This document shows positions 27,301 to 36,045 of a stretch of 64,000 nt of DNA, piece by piece. A program made the translations under genes and the position numbers. Below the pieces are notes generated by a model that saw only the letters and a program-made list of their open reading frames with translations, was not told where the DNA came from and did not search any database. The stretch spans positions 1 to 64,000 of the forward strand of contig JAFGSI010000039.1 of the NCBI GenBank assembly GCA_016934715.1. Direction: 5' to 3'. Positions within the stretch are counted from its first letter, which is position 1. Every line of letters starts with the position of its first letter. Source of the DNA: Anaerolineales bacterium (GTDB taxonomy: Bacteria > Chloroflexota > Anaerolineae > Anaerolineales > Villigracilaceae).

Positions 27301-28272
27301 ATCGCGGTTGCCCTTTCCCTGCATGGAAGCTGGATCGATGCCCAGGAGTTTCTGGAAGCCCTGGTTGGCGAACAGGATCCGTGTGTGCGAATCCTTGATG
27401 TACGCCAGGCCGGGAAAATGGTGCATGAAAAGCCGGAAGCGCTCTTCGCTGCTTCGCCGGGCCTCTTCCGCCTCGATCCAGGCAGTGATATCCTGGACGA
27501 AGCCTTCATAATAGGCGAGTTTCCTCCGGTTGTCGTATACAGCCCGGGCGTTGGTCGAGACCCAGATACGGCTTCCATCCTTGCGATAGTTCTGATCGAT
27601 GAACCCCTCGACAACCCCATCCTTTTTCAAGGCCCGCCCGAACCTGCTCCGGTCCTGCGGGTTGACGTAGAGCTGCTGGACAATATCATGGATGCTTTCG
27701 ATCATCTCGTCTGGGGATGCGTAGCCGTAGATGGCCGCCATGGCCGGGTTGACGCTCAAGAAGCGGCCATCGGGGGTGGATTGGAAGATCCCCACGGCCG
27801 CGTTTTCAAAGATTCCCTTGTACCCCAACTCGGCCTGCTTGCGGCGGGTGATGTCCATCATCGTGCCGATCATGCGCTCGGCCTGCCCGTTCTCGTCGGC
27901 CAGGAAAACGCCGTGATCCTCGACGAAGAGAAACGCCTTGTTCTTCTTCTGGAAGCGATATTCAACGTTGTACGACTGGAGGTGCTGGGCTGCTTCGGCA
28001 AGTGTCTGCAGCGCTCCTGGGCGGTCCTCGGCGTGGATTAATTGCTCCCAGCGCCGGATGTCGACTTTGCTGAATTCCCGTGCGCTGAAGCCGGTCAGCT
28101 CTTCGATGGCCCCATCCCAGTGGATCTGGCCGGTGGATAGATTGTAATCATAGATGAGCATCCCCGTTTCCAGGGCAATGATCCGCAGCCAGGCCTCGTC
28201 CTTGCGATCGGGCGTTGTCGTGGACTGGTGCGAAGCAGAGCCACGCCGGCTGGATTTGGTGGGGGAGTCCAT
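24394..28272 (-). CDS. PAS6-GAF2-HD-GYP multisensor phosphodiesterase
   Basis: The 1292 residues contain about six PAS units in series (approximately 20-150, 150-270, 275-395, 395-515, 515-635, 640-760), each ending in a DITxxxxAE-type linker. Two GAF domains follow (about 770-930 and 945-1095), then a C-terminal HD-GYP domain (about 1100-1290). The latter has HDIGKMGIPDSILLKPGKL, HHEKWDGNGYPNGL and ARIFAVIDVFDALTSQRPYR, all expected catalytic motifs. It should hydrolyse cyclic di-GMP or a related dinucleotide under redox, light or ligand control. There is no GGDEF domain and no membrane helix. CTAGGAGG precedes the ATG. Confidence 0.92.
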   Translation of the reverse strand: MDSPTKSSRRGSASHQSTTTPDRKDEAWLRIIALETGMLIYDYNLSTGQIHWDGAIEELTGFSAREFSKVDIRRWEQLIHAEDRPGALQTLAEAAQHLQSYNVEYRFQKKNKAFLFVEDHGVFLADENGQAERMIGTMMDITRRKQAELGYKGIFENAAVGIFQSTPDGRFLSVNPAMAAIYGYASPDEMIESIHDIVQQLYVNPQDRSRFGRALKKDGVVEGFIDQNYRKDGSRIWVSTNARAVYDNRRKLAYYEGFVQDITAWIEAEEARRSSEERFRLFMHHFPGLAYIKDSHTRILFANQGFQKLLGIDPASMQGKGNRDIFPGEFAEKITVDDQQVLTSGQEKTIEERFAGRVWFTHKFALQQSGQPPLLGGITLDISGHKQAEESLQASEEQFRTLFENAPVGIGVADREGNLLLFNPALLEPGGYAAEDFREMGNVAALYANPAQMHAVRGQFTKHGSVKEAQVAFLRKDGSTYTALLSLNPIRFRDQDCIQAIVEDITKRERAEKALRNSEQELKSIIRVAPVGIGVVVERVIVAANDRLCEMTGYSREELLDQSARLLYPTDEDYNYVGQEKYRQIAEGGTGTVEVLWRRKDGTIIQVLLSSTPLDLANPSRGVTFTALDITERKMAEAAIRESEEKYRLLVEHLPEAITVHRGGTIDFANQTALKLMGAEGPEEIIGQPFIQFVHPDYREMVVARMRKAMTTGRPLPATQEKLIRLDGTPLDVDVIGLPITYGGEPSILAIIRDITDSLLSQEALRARTSELEVLYTISSVLRSTRSVDELLPRLLVEMRQAIQADSGAVVLLGYERDSFTITLADGLLAPSTGAKFNLNESRCAEVLRSRAPVVTTEGITDPDRMSRLVSREALGPKAIVPLITETEILGMLIAQRRVEAPAFTEQEVRLLAALGEMVGNALQRTRLYDQALERLAHVQSLRNIDLAITASIDPHMTLDILLGEINVQLKVDAAAVLLFNPGTLTLEHAAGRGLKIAHIQSVHLGEGLAGRIASERRPLGVPDLALATEQLSQGEIRAAEGFVAYYGAPMIAKGHIIGVLETFHRSPLRVTREWVEFLEAVATQAAIAIDNARLFDGLQRANLDLSLAYDATIEGWSHALELREQETERHSDRVTELTLRLALALGITDEDLVHIRRGALLHDIGKMGIPDSILLKPGKLTEEEWAIMHRHPQLAFDMLSPITYLKPALDIPYRHHEKWDGNGYPNGLAGENIPLAARIFAVIDVFDALTSQRPYRDAWSKEDTLEYIKNHSGSHFDPRVAELFLNSGLHL

Positions 28273-28400
28273 TGCAGCCTCCTAGGGCAGGTGAACCAAT
28301 TCGCTGTCGTGATCACGCGCTCTTCCGCCAGACGCCGAAGACGGTGCCCGCATTCGAGCTGAACGGCCGCCTTGCTCTATGGCATGAACCACCAGGGCAT

Positions 28401-28889
28401 CTACCCGCCCCAGGGCATTTGGGCGTATTGCTCGAAAATGCGGTCGTGCATCTCCTTGAAGATTTCTTCGTGCTGGCGTTCCCAGTGCGCCAGGGTTTCG
28501 AGGGCCTCGCGGGCCGCGCCCTCAGCGTGCCTGGCCGCCGACTCGTAAAACTCGGCGAAATCTCGCTCGATCAGATAGGCCATCCGCAGGACCGGCAGGT
28601 CGGCAACCATCGCCTCTGACACGCTCTGATCGAGATTCTCGGAGACGGCCCGGTCGGCGAAGATGGCCGAGTCGCCTTCGGCCAGCGGTGTGGTCCGGAT
28701 GGGTTCGTCATTCGTGAGCCGGTCGATCTGTGCTTGAACATATTCGATGTGTTTCTGTTCCTCGGCGGCCAGTTTCTTGAAGGCATCGACGGCCGCGGCG
28801 TGTTTCATGCGGGAGGTGTTCTCATCGAAGAACCGTTTGCCTTCCACCTCGCGTTGCAGGGCATATTCGAAGATTCGCCGGATTTGCAT
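28401..28889 (-). CDS. Ferritin-like (rubrerythrin-type) di-iron protein
   Basis: The 162-residue four-helix protein has two EExxH-like halves: AAEEQKHIEYVQAQ in the first and ETLAHWERQHEEIFKEMH in the second, with further glutamates at LQREVEG and LIERDFAEFYE. No C-terminal rubredoxin domain is present. Such proteins usually reduce peroxide or handle iron in anaerobes. It starts 3 bases after the M23/SH3 stop, so the pair is an operon. Confidence 0.82.
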   Translation of the reverse strand: MQIRRIFEYALQREVEGKRFFDENTSRMKHAAAVDAFKKLAAEEQKHIEYVQAQIDRLTNDEPIRTTPLAEGDSAIFADRAVSENLDQSVSEAMVADLPVLRMAYLIERDFAEFYESAARHAEGAAREALETLAHWERQHEEIFKEMHDRIFEQYAQMPWGG

Positions 28890-28892
28890 GTC

Positions 28893-29585
28893 TCAGTTCC
28901 ACTGTGCGTAAATGTCGCCTGCATACCGCATCGCGAGGTACTGCTTGTGGCCAATCTGCAGCCAGATGTCATTTTCTTTGATCACCTGGCGGATCACTTC
29001 CACCACTGTCCCGCCCGGCAGGTTGGTGACGGCCGGGTTGTCAGTCCCGGGCCCCGTGCGGACGTTGAGTACGGCAGTCATGATCTTGGCCTTGGGCAGC
29101 GCCGGAAATTGGGCTGGTGCGGCACCCATCGTGTCTGCCGAGACCATGGTGTCGGTGTCGCTGGCGTCGGCCAGGGCCGCAGTGGTCTTGACCAGCATGG
29201 ATGCCGGATCGATCGGTCTACCGCCCAGGCGGACTTCGAAATGCAGGTGCGGGCCGGTCGAATTACCGGTGTTGTCCGATTTTCCGATCACCTGACCGGC
29301 CGTCACCGTGTCTCCAGCAGAAACGCTGTAGTTCAGCAGGTGGGCATAAATGCTCAGGTAGCCGCCCTTGTGTTCGATGCGAATATGGGTTCCATAGCCG
29401 GTGGCGTCCTGGCGGACCTCCTTGACCTTGCCGGCCTGGGCGGCCTTGATCGGTGTGCCGGTGTTCACGGCGAAGTCGATGCCGCCGTTGTAATTGGTCC
29501 AGCCGTTGGCCTGGGCGCGACGGACATGCTCCTCAAAGGTCTGGGTGATGATCGAAATGGTGGGGACGGGGTACAGAAAATTCAT
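28893..29585 (-). CDS. M23-fold protein with SH3-like tail, no signal peptide
   Basis: The ATG at 29585 has AAGGAGG at good spacing, and the 230-residue protein starts MNFLYPVPTISIITQTF with no signal sequence. An M23 fold spans about residues 10-125 (YAHLLNYSVSAGDTVTAGQVIG, GPHLHFEVRLGG). An SH3-like domain follows at about 165-230 (VLNVRTGPGTDNPAVTNLPGG). The first metal-binding histidine is replaced by asparagine in YNGGIDFAV, so peptidase activity is doubtful. It may be a binding protein or may be released by another route. Confidence 0.8.
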   Translation of the reverse strand: MNFLYPVPTISIITQTFEEHVRRAQANGWTNYNGGIDFAVNTGTPIKAAQAGKVKEVRQDATGYGTHIRIEHKGGYLSIYAHLLNYSVSAGDTVTAGQVIGKSDNTGNSTGPHLHFEVRLGGRPIDPASMLVKTTAALADASDTDTMVSADTMGAAPAQFPALPKAKIMTAVLNVRTGPGTDNPAVTNLPGGTVVEVIRQVIKENDIWLQIGHKQYLAMRYAGDIYAQWN

Positions 29586-29700
29586 GCCAACCTCCTTGGT
29601 TGGAAAGCAGGATTGCGATAACTCTATTCTACAGAAAAAAGGGGCTTTCTGCAATCGGTTTGTCGAACTTGGACCGATATTCTCCCAATTATGGGTTCCC

Positions 29701-29790
29701 CCTCTTGGGCTGTTTCTTGCGGAAATAGCGGACCTGCAGTTGCCGCGCAGCAGGTGGTGGCAACGATCTCGATTCGGAGATTGACGCACT
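29701..29790 (-). repeat. Dispersed intergenic repeat, copy 1
   Basis: On the minus strand the repeat has TGCGTcaA, then TCCG, then CGAgATCGTTGC, a variable CCACC, CTGCTGCGCGGCAAC and, further on, GTCCGCT with GCAAG. The same string, about 75-80% identical over about 85 bases, occurs on the plus strand at 37326-37415. The core GTTGC...GCGGCAAC forms a small imperfect hairpin. It fills most of the 239-base gap between the M23/SH3 gene and the ROK kinase. Confidence 0.65.
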
Positions 29791-29824
29791 ACTCTGCAGG
29801 ACACCGCGGCTGTTGGAAGGGCCC

Positions 29825-30715
29825 TTACGGTCCGGCCGCCTGGGCCAGCGCCATCGCGCCGAGAATCCCCGAGCGGCTGCCGAGGGCCGGCGGGACAATG
29901 AAGTCGTCCATGCCTCCGGCGATGACCGGCGAATCGATGTAACCGTTGAGGATCCCGCTTACCCGTTGACGGATGCGCGGGAATAGCTGCATGCGTTTCA
30001 TCACCCCGCCGCCCAGGGTGATGCGCTGCGGCGAAAGGGTCAGGATGATGTTGGCCAGGGCGTGGGCGATATAGGTCGCCTCAAGATCCCAGGCCGGGTG
30101 TTCGTCGGGCAGGCTGTCGCCTGGCTGGCCCCAGCGGGCGGCCAGGGCGGGGCCGTTGGCCAGTCCTTCGAAACAGTCACCGTGGAACGGGCAGTTGCCC
30201 TCGAAGGGGTCGCACTGCCGATCATGGGGAATGCGTATGTGACCCGCCTCCGGGTGGGTCAAGCCGTGAACGATCTGTCCCCCGACGATCACGCCTGCCC
30301 CGATGCCGGTCCCGATGGTGAAGTAGACCAGCGAGTCCAGGCCCCGGTTGCGCGGGACCCAGGTGAACTCGCCAAAAGCAGCCGCATTGACGTCCAGATC
30401 GAAAGCCAGCGGGATCCGGTAGCGGCGGCGAAAGGGCCCGAACACATCTGCCCCGGCCCAGCCGGGCTTGGGGGTGGCGGTGATCTGCCCATACTGCGGG
30501 GAGGCCGGGTCCAGAGCCAGCGGGCCGAAGGGGGCCAGGCCGAGGGCGGCCAGATCGTACTGGGCAAAGAAGTCCAACGCCCGACCAAGGGTCTCCTCGG
30601 GAGTCGTGGTCGCATATCGGATCTCTGCGGTGATGTCGTCTGGGCCTCGGCCAACGGCGCAGACGAACTTGGTCCCTCCGCCCTCCATTCCGCCGTACAA
30701 CGGCCCGTCACGCAT
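29825..30715 (-). CDS. ROK-family sugar kinase, probably fructokinase
   Basis: The 296-residue protein has the N-terminal phosphate motif GMEGGGTKFVCAVG, sugar-binding DLDVNAAAFGE, the catalytic region TIGTGIGAGVIVGG and the zinc-binding loop of ROK proteins (HIRIP, then CPFHGDCFEGLANGP). The GMEGGGTK form and zinc loop are closest to bacterial fructokinases. It phosphorylates a hexose with ATP in the cytoplasm. Its start overlaps the end of fdhA by 8 bases, so it is co-transcribed with the formate dehydrogenase operon. Confidence 0.85.
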   Translation of the reverse strand: MRDGPLYGGMEGGGTKFVCAVGRGPDDITAEIRYATTTPEETLGRALDFFAQYDLAALGLAPFGPLALDPASPQYGQITATPKPGWAGADVFGPFRRRYRIPLAFDLDVNAAAFGEFTWVPRNRGLDSLVYFTIGTGIGAGVIVGGQIVHGLTHPEAGHIRIPHDRQCDPFEGNCPFHGDCFEGLANGPALAARWGQPGDSLPDEHPAWDLEATYIAHALANIILTLSPQRITLGGGVMKRMQLFPRIRQRVSGILNGYIDSPVIAGGMDDFIVPPALGSRSGILGAMALAQAAGP

Positions 30716-33539
30716 CTTTACCGGCCACCTCCACCTTGACCGCCGTGACCTTGTATTCCGGGATCTTGGCCACCGGATCGAGGGCGGCCTGGGTCAGGAC
30801 ATTGGCCGAGGCCTCGGGAAAATGGAAGTTTGCGTAGATCATCCCGGGCGGAACGCGTTCCGTGATCCAGGCCTCGGCCACGATAGCGCCGCGCCGTGAA
30901 CTCACCCGAATGCGGGTCCGGTCGACGGCGCCGAGTCTCTCGGCATCCTGCGGGTTGAGCTCGATCAGCGCTTCGCCGTAGACCTGCAGCAGGCCCTTTG
31001 CCCGGCGGGTCATCTGGCCGCCGTGCCAGTGGTAGAGGACGCGCCCGGTGCTCATCACAAACGGGTAATCGTCATCGGGGATCTCGGCCGGTGGGATGTG
31101 GTCGATGGGGGCGAAATGTCCCAAGCCGCGGGCGAACTGTTTCGTATGCAGCACCGGCGTGCCGGGGTGCTCGTCATTCAGGCAGGGCCACTGCAGGCGC
31201 TCGCCCGCTTCCAGGCGGTCGCAGGTGATGCCGCCATAGGAGGGGGTCAGGGCGTTGATCTCGGCCAGGATATCGGCGGGCGAGGCGTAGTTCCAGGCGG
31301 CGTGGGGGGCGCCGGGGTCGATCGTCCGCCCGTCCAGCACGCGCAGGGCCAGGTCGCGTGTGATCTGCCAGTCGGGGCGTGCTTCACCCAGGGGCGGGAT
31401 TGCCTGGCGGACCAATTGCACCCGCCTCTCCGTGTTGGTGAAGGTACCGGTCTTCTCGGCGAACGAGACACCCGGCAGGAGCACGTCGGCGTATACGGCG
31501 GTCTCGGAGGGGAAGATCTCCTGCAGGACCAGGAAATCCACCTTTTCCAGGCATTTGCGAATGTGATTCGTATCAGGATCTGACATCACCGGATCCTCGC
31601 CCAGGATGTACAGGGCGTGGATCTTGTCCTCCAGGATGCCGGGGATCATCTCTGTGACGGTCAGGCCGACCTCGGTGGGGAGCCCGCGGAGCATGCCGTC
31701 AGCAGCGCTCCTGGGCCCGTCGTCCAGGCCCCAGGCCCGGGAAAACTTCTTGCGGGCCTCCTCGTTTGTCACCGGCTGGTAGGCAGGATAAACGTTGGGC
31801 AGGCCGCCCATGTCACAGGCGCCCTGGACATTGTTCTGGCCGCGCAACGGGTTGACCCCACCACCGGGGACACCGATGTTGCCGGTCAACATCTGCAGGT
31901 TGGCCAGGGTCATGACATTGCGCACACCGACGATGTGCTGGGTGATGCCCATCGCCCACACAACGGCGGTCGGCCTGGTCGTGCCGAGGATCTCGGCCGC
32001 GGCGTACAACTTGTCGATTGGGACGCCGGTGATCCCGGTGACCGTTTCGGGTGGGTACTCCAGCACTGTCGTCCTGAAGTCATCGAAGCCCTCCGTGCGG
32101 GCGGCGATGAACCCTTCATCGGCCCAGCCCTTTTCCAGGATGATATACATCAAACCGTTTAGCAGGGCGATATCCGTGCCGGGATTGTGCTGCAGGTGCA
32201 GGGTGGCAAAGTCGACCAGGTCGATGTGGCGCGGGTCGGCGACGACCAATTTGACCCCCCGCCGGCGCACTGCCTGCCGGATCATCGTCCCGAAGACCGG
32301 GTGCTGTTCGGTGGTGTTCGAGCCGATGACGAAGATCGCCTGCGCGAATTGTGCGATATCATCCATCGAGTTGGACATCGCGCCCGAGCCGTAGGAGGCG
32401 GCCAGACCGGCCACCGTACTGGAGTGTCAGAGACGGGCGCAGTGGTCGATGTTGTTCGTCCTGACCACCTGGCGGGCGAACTTGTTCATCAGGTAGTTCT
32501 CTTCGTTGGTGCACTTGGCGGAGGTCAGGATTCCGACGCTGTCAGGGCCGTGGGTATCGCGGGCCTGGCGCAGTCTGCGGGCGGTGATATCGAGGGCGGT
32601 GTCCCAGTCTACTTCCACCCATTCCCGATTCGCACTTGACGATTTCCGATTTCCGGTCGGTTTTGGCTTGCCGTCCAGCAGATAGCGACGCACCTTGGGT
32701 TTGAGCAGCCTGTCGGGATGGTGGATGTAATCGTAGCCGTAGCGCCCTTTGACGCACAGGGCCATGCCGTTGACCGGAGAGTCCGGGTTGGAGGATACGC
32801 CGATCACCTGATTGCCTTTCACCAACAGGTCGAACTGGCAGCCGACGCCGCAGTAGGCGCAGGTGGTGGTCACCCGGCGGACCTGGTGGGCGCGCGCCAC
32901 GCCGTAGTTCATCTTGTTGGAGAGCGCCCCGGTCGGGCAGTAGGCCACGCACTGGCCGCAGGACTCGCAGCGCGCCTCCAGCAGGTGGACCCCGGCTCCG
33001 GCGACAATGCATTCCTCGATCCCGCGCCCTGCCACGCCCCATACGTCGCGCCCCTGAACTTCGGCGCAGGCCAGCACGCAGCGCCGGCACAGGATGCAGC
33101 GGTTCATGTCGACGCGAATGAAGGGATTGGGATCCGGGTCGACCGGGTAACGCTTTCCCTTAGCGCCCCAACCCGGGACGCACACCTGGTACTCGTATGC
33201 CAGGTCCTGCAGTTCGCACTCGCCGCTCACGTCGCAGGTGATGCAGTCCTGCGGGTGGTTGGCGAGCATCAGCTCGAGGGACAATTTGCGCGCCCGGCGT
33301 ACTTTTTCGTTGCCGGTCTCGATCTCCATCCCGTCCCAGACCTGGGTGACACAGGCGGCCTGCAGGAAGCGCTGCCGGGTCACCTCCACCAGGCACATGC
33401 GGCAGTTGCCGGTCGGGGTCAGATCCTTGTGATAGCACAATGTCGGGATGCGGATGCCGTGTTCGCGCGCCACCTCCAGGATGGTCTGGCCCTCGCGGGC
33501 TTCGATGGAGGTGCCGTCGATGGTCAGTCGGATGGTCAT
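30708..33539 (-). CDS. fdhA: Formate dehydrogenase catalytic subunit, selenoprotein (in-frame UGA)
   Basis: The gene reads through a UGA at 32429-32427 as selenocysteine 371 in NIDHCARLUHSSTVAGLA, the active-site position that is Cys or Sec in this family. The full product is 943 residues. In order there is a [2Fe-2S] domain (Cys35, 46, 49, 63), a His-Cys cluster (His95, Cys99, 102, 108) and two [4Fe-4S] ferredoxin sites (148-158, 191-201). The pterin-proximal cluster follows (Cys227, 230, 234, 262), then Mo/W-bisMGD domains. It oxidises formate or reduces CO2, with electrons passing to the NuoE-NuoF-like protein. The ATG at 33539 overlaps the Nudix stop. Residues about 291-306 look like a repeat-derived insertion. 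Confidence 0.95.
32397..32429 (-). promoter_or_regulatory. Bacterial SECIS element of fdhA
   Basis: Directly after the UGA, GGUGGCC (32415-32409) and GGCCGCC (32403-32397) form a 7-bp stem closing the loop GGUCU. In E. coli fdhF the loop is also GGUCU and also starts 18 bases after the UGA (recalled, not computed here). This is the SelB-binding signal for selenocysteine insertion. Confidence 0.92.
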
Positions 33540-34162
33540 CGGTTTGCTCCTAAATGTTTGAGGATAATTTCCAGCCAGGGGCGCTGCGGTGAGACGATCT
33601 CCGGGATGCCCGTCAGCGGTGCCCAGAAGGGGGCGTAGAGGTGGTGGTCGATGGCGACCGTCCACTGCTCCGGCGTGTCACCATCGTGGGTGAAGAGATA
33701 GAAATAGCGCCGGGCTGTTCTGCAAAGGGTCTCTTCCGGGACCCAGCCGGTGATCTGGTAGGTGGCGTACTGCGGGTTCGGCCAACGGTCCGGCTCCTCG
33801 AAGGTCACCTGGGCGTAGCCGTCCGCCCGGCGCAGGAGCTGGACGGTCAGGCCCCGGCGCAGGGTGGCCCAGTCGAAGCTGGACGGATCAGGGCGTGAGT
33901 AGACAGTCGTCGTCCGGGCGATGCAATGGTCTCCAAGGGGTGGATCTTCCTCGCGTACTCCGACGAATTCTACAAGCCGCAGTCCGGACAGCCCGGTTTC
34001 TTCAGCGGCCTCTCGGGCAGCCGCGGCCTCGGGCGCCTCGTCTGGCTCCACGGTCCCGGCCGGGAACTGGATCCCGGCGCTGGGGTGGTGGAAGAGCAGC
34101 AGCTCCGTGCCGGCGGGTGTCTGACGGGTGATGAAGGCGGTTACTTTTTCGAGAACCGTCAT
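33536..34162 (-). CDS. Nudix hydrolase inside the formate dehydrogenase operon
   Basis: The 208-residue protein has a complete Nudix box: Gly36, Glu42 and REAAEETGL at 50-58. These enzymes cleave nucleoside diphosphates linked to another group. Its substrate is unknown; NADH or a damaged dinucleotide would fit the setting. The gene overlaps its neighbours by 4 bases on both sides, between the NADH module and fdhA, so it is tightly co-translated. Confidence 0.88.
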   Translation of the reverse strand: MTVLEKVTAFITRQTPAGTELLLFHHPSAGIQFPAGTVEPDEAPEAAAAREAAEETGLSGLRLVEFVGVREEDPPLGDHCIARTTTVYSRPDPSSFDWATLRRGLTVQLLRRADGYAQVTFEEPDRWPNPQYATYQITGWVPEETLCRTARRYFYLFTHDGDTPEQWTVAIDHHLYAPFWAPLTGIPEIVSPQRPWLEIILKHLGANR

Positions 34163-35889
34163 TGCGCCTTTTCCGCGGCAGCGAATTCGGCGGCGAAGTG
34201 GTGCAACGCCGAGTTGATTGGGATGGGGACCGACTGGCCCAGTCCGCAGAAGGAGGCCAACAGCATGTTCTCGGAAAGCGCCTCCAGCTCGGCGACATCA
34301 CCCGGGCGGCCTTCGCCGGCGGCCATGCGGACCAGGATCTCGTGCGCTCGCCAGGTGCCGACCCGGCAGGGGGTGCACTTGCCGCATGATTCGGTGGCGA
34401 AGAAATGGAGCAGTTCGCGCAGCATCCCCACGACTGAGACGCGCTGATCGCAGACCAGGAAAGCGCCCGCCCCCAGGCTGATGCCTTTCTGGGTGGAGGA
34501 GTAGTCGAGCGGCACGTCGAGCAGGTCCGGGCCGATGATCGTCCCGGCCGCGCCGCCGGTCAGGGCAAACTTGAATTCCGAGCCGGGCAGCAGGCCACCG
34601 CCGAACTGGTCAATGATCTGGCGCAGGGTCAGGCCGAAGGGAGCCTCGAACAGGCCGGAGGAGCGCACGTGGCCAAGGATCATGTAAAGCTTCGTCCCGG
34701 GGGTTGGGCCGAGACCCTTCCACCATTCGGCCCCGTTGCGCAGGATCGACGGCACGGCAGCAAATGACTCGACGTTGTTGACCGACGTTGGCTGGCCGCG
34801 GAAGCCGCAGCTCGGCGGGTAAGGCGGGCGCAGGCGCGGTTCGCCACGCTTGCCCTCCAGCGATTCGATCAGGGCGGTTTCCTCGCCACAGATGTAGGCC
34901 CCGGCACCGCGATGGACATGGACGCGGAAGGAGAAGCCTGAGCCGAAGAGGTTCTCGCCGAGGCAGCCTTTTTCCTCGGCCTGGGCGATGGATCGTTCCA
35001 GGCGGGTGGCCTGAGCGGGATATTCGCCGCGGATGTAGATCCAGCCCTCTTCAGCACCGCAGGCGTATCCACCGATGGCCATGCCCTCGAGCAGTTGGTG
35101 CGGGTCGCTGTCGATCAGAACGCGGTCTTTGAAGATGAGCGGTTCGGACTCGTCAGCGTTGCAGATCATATAGCGGGGCGTGCGCTCGGCGGCGGCGACG
35201 AATTTCCACTTGCGTCCGACCGGGAAGCCGGCCCCACCGCGTCCCTGCAGGCCGGAGGCCTCGATCTCGGCGATGACCTCTTCCGGTTTTTTCTGGAGGG
35301 CAGCCTTCAATCCTCTGTACGCGCCGTGGGCGAGGGCTGACTCGATCGAATCCGGGTCGATCTTTCCGGCGTTGGACAGCAGTGCGCGTACTTCACCCGG
35401 GCGCGGGGAGGCGTAGTCGGTCGGGACGCCGCGCCAGCCCTGGCAGACTCTGCCAGCCTCCGCGGCGGTCAGGGGCCCGGCCTGCTCCTCGTTGACCAGG
35501 ACGGCCGGGGCGCGGTCGCACAATCCCAGGCAGGAGGACCGTTCCACCGACCAGGACCCTTCGACTGCTGCCGACCACTTTTCGATCGTCTCCAATCCGC
35601 TGGCCGCGGTGGCCCTCTTCAGCCAGCATACCGGCCCGTCGCAGACGCGCAGGATGTTCCGGCGCGGTTCGAAGGCGAGCATGGAGTAGAAGGTGGCCAT
35701 GCCGTAGGCCTGGTGGGCGGGAATGCCCATGGCACGGGCGGTGTCAGTGGCAGTCGCCGGGGTCAACTGGCCGCGGCGGTCGAGGTCCTTGAGCACCTCC
35801 AGCACGGCCTCGCGGTCTTGCCCGTAGCCAGCGACAAGTTCCTCGACCTGTGGGTCGATTGGCTGGTGGGTGATCTTGCGATTGGTCAT
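34159..35889 (-). CDS. NuoE-NuoF fusion: NADH-linked diaphorase subunit of formate dehydrogenase
   Basis: Residues 1-150 are a NuoE-type thioredoxin-like [2Fe-2S] domain (Cys83, 88, 120, 124). From about residue 195 it is NuoF, with the FMN/NADH site in GLQGRGGAGFPVGRKW, YICGEETALIESLEG, and the [4Fe-4S] site ESCGKCTPCRVGT with a further Cys in SFCGLGQS. It passes electrons between formate dehydrogenase and NAD(P). The same fusion is known in NAD-linked formate dehydrogenases and some bifurcating hydrogenases; no third subunit is seen. It is first in the operon. Confidence 0.92.
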   Translation of the reverse strand: MTNRKITHQPIDPQVEELVAGYGQDREAVLEVLKDLDRRGQLTPATATDTARAMGIPAHQAYGMATFYSMLAFEPRRNILRVCDGPVCWLKRATAASGLETIEKWSAAVEGSWSVERSSCLGLCDRAPAVLVNEEQAGPLTAAEAGRVCQGWRGVPTDYASPRPGEVRALLSNAGKIDPDSIESALAHGAYRGLKAALQKKPEEVIAEIEASGLQGRGGAGFPVGRKWKFVAAAERTPRYMICNADESEPLIFKDRVLIDSDPHQLLEGMAIGGYACGAEEGWIYIRGEYPAQATRLERSIAQAEEKGCLGENLFGSGFSFRVHVHRGAGAYICGEETALIESLEGKRGEPRLRPPYPPSCGFRGQPTSVNNVESFAAVPSILRNGAEWWKGLGPTPGTKLYMILGHVRSSGLFEAPFGLTLRQIIDQFGGGLLPGSEFKFALTGGAAGTIIGPDLLDVPLDYSSTQKGISLGAGAFLVCDQRVSVVGMLRELLHFFATESCGKCTPCRVGTWRAHEILVRMAAGEGRPGDVAELEALSENMLLASFCGLGQSVPIPINSALHHFAAEFAAAEKAQ

Positions 35890-36045
35890 GGGTGGTCAGG
35901 TATCCTTTCCAAACAGAGCTATCGTAAGTGTAACGGCAGGGCAGATGGGTGACAAATACCAAATGTCATTTCCTCCATCCATCAAAGCACATGACTTGGG
36001 AGCTGTATTCCCGGGCGGGGCTCGGGAAACTCCAAGGGCAGGCCG

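Noticed and set aside
30708-33665. Two separate genes or a pseudogene for formate dehydrogenase
   Set aside because: The break is exactly UGA at the Sec position with a SECIS hairpin, so one intact selenoprotein gene is the better reading.
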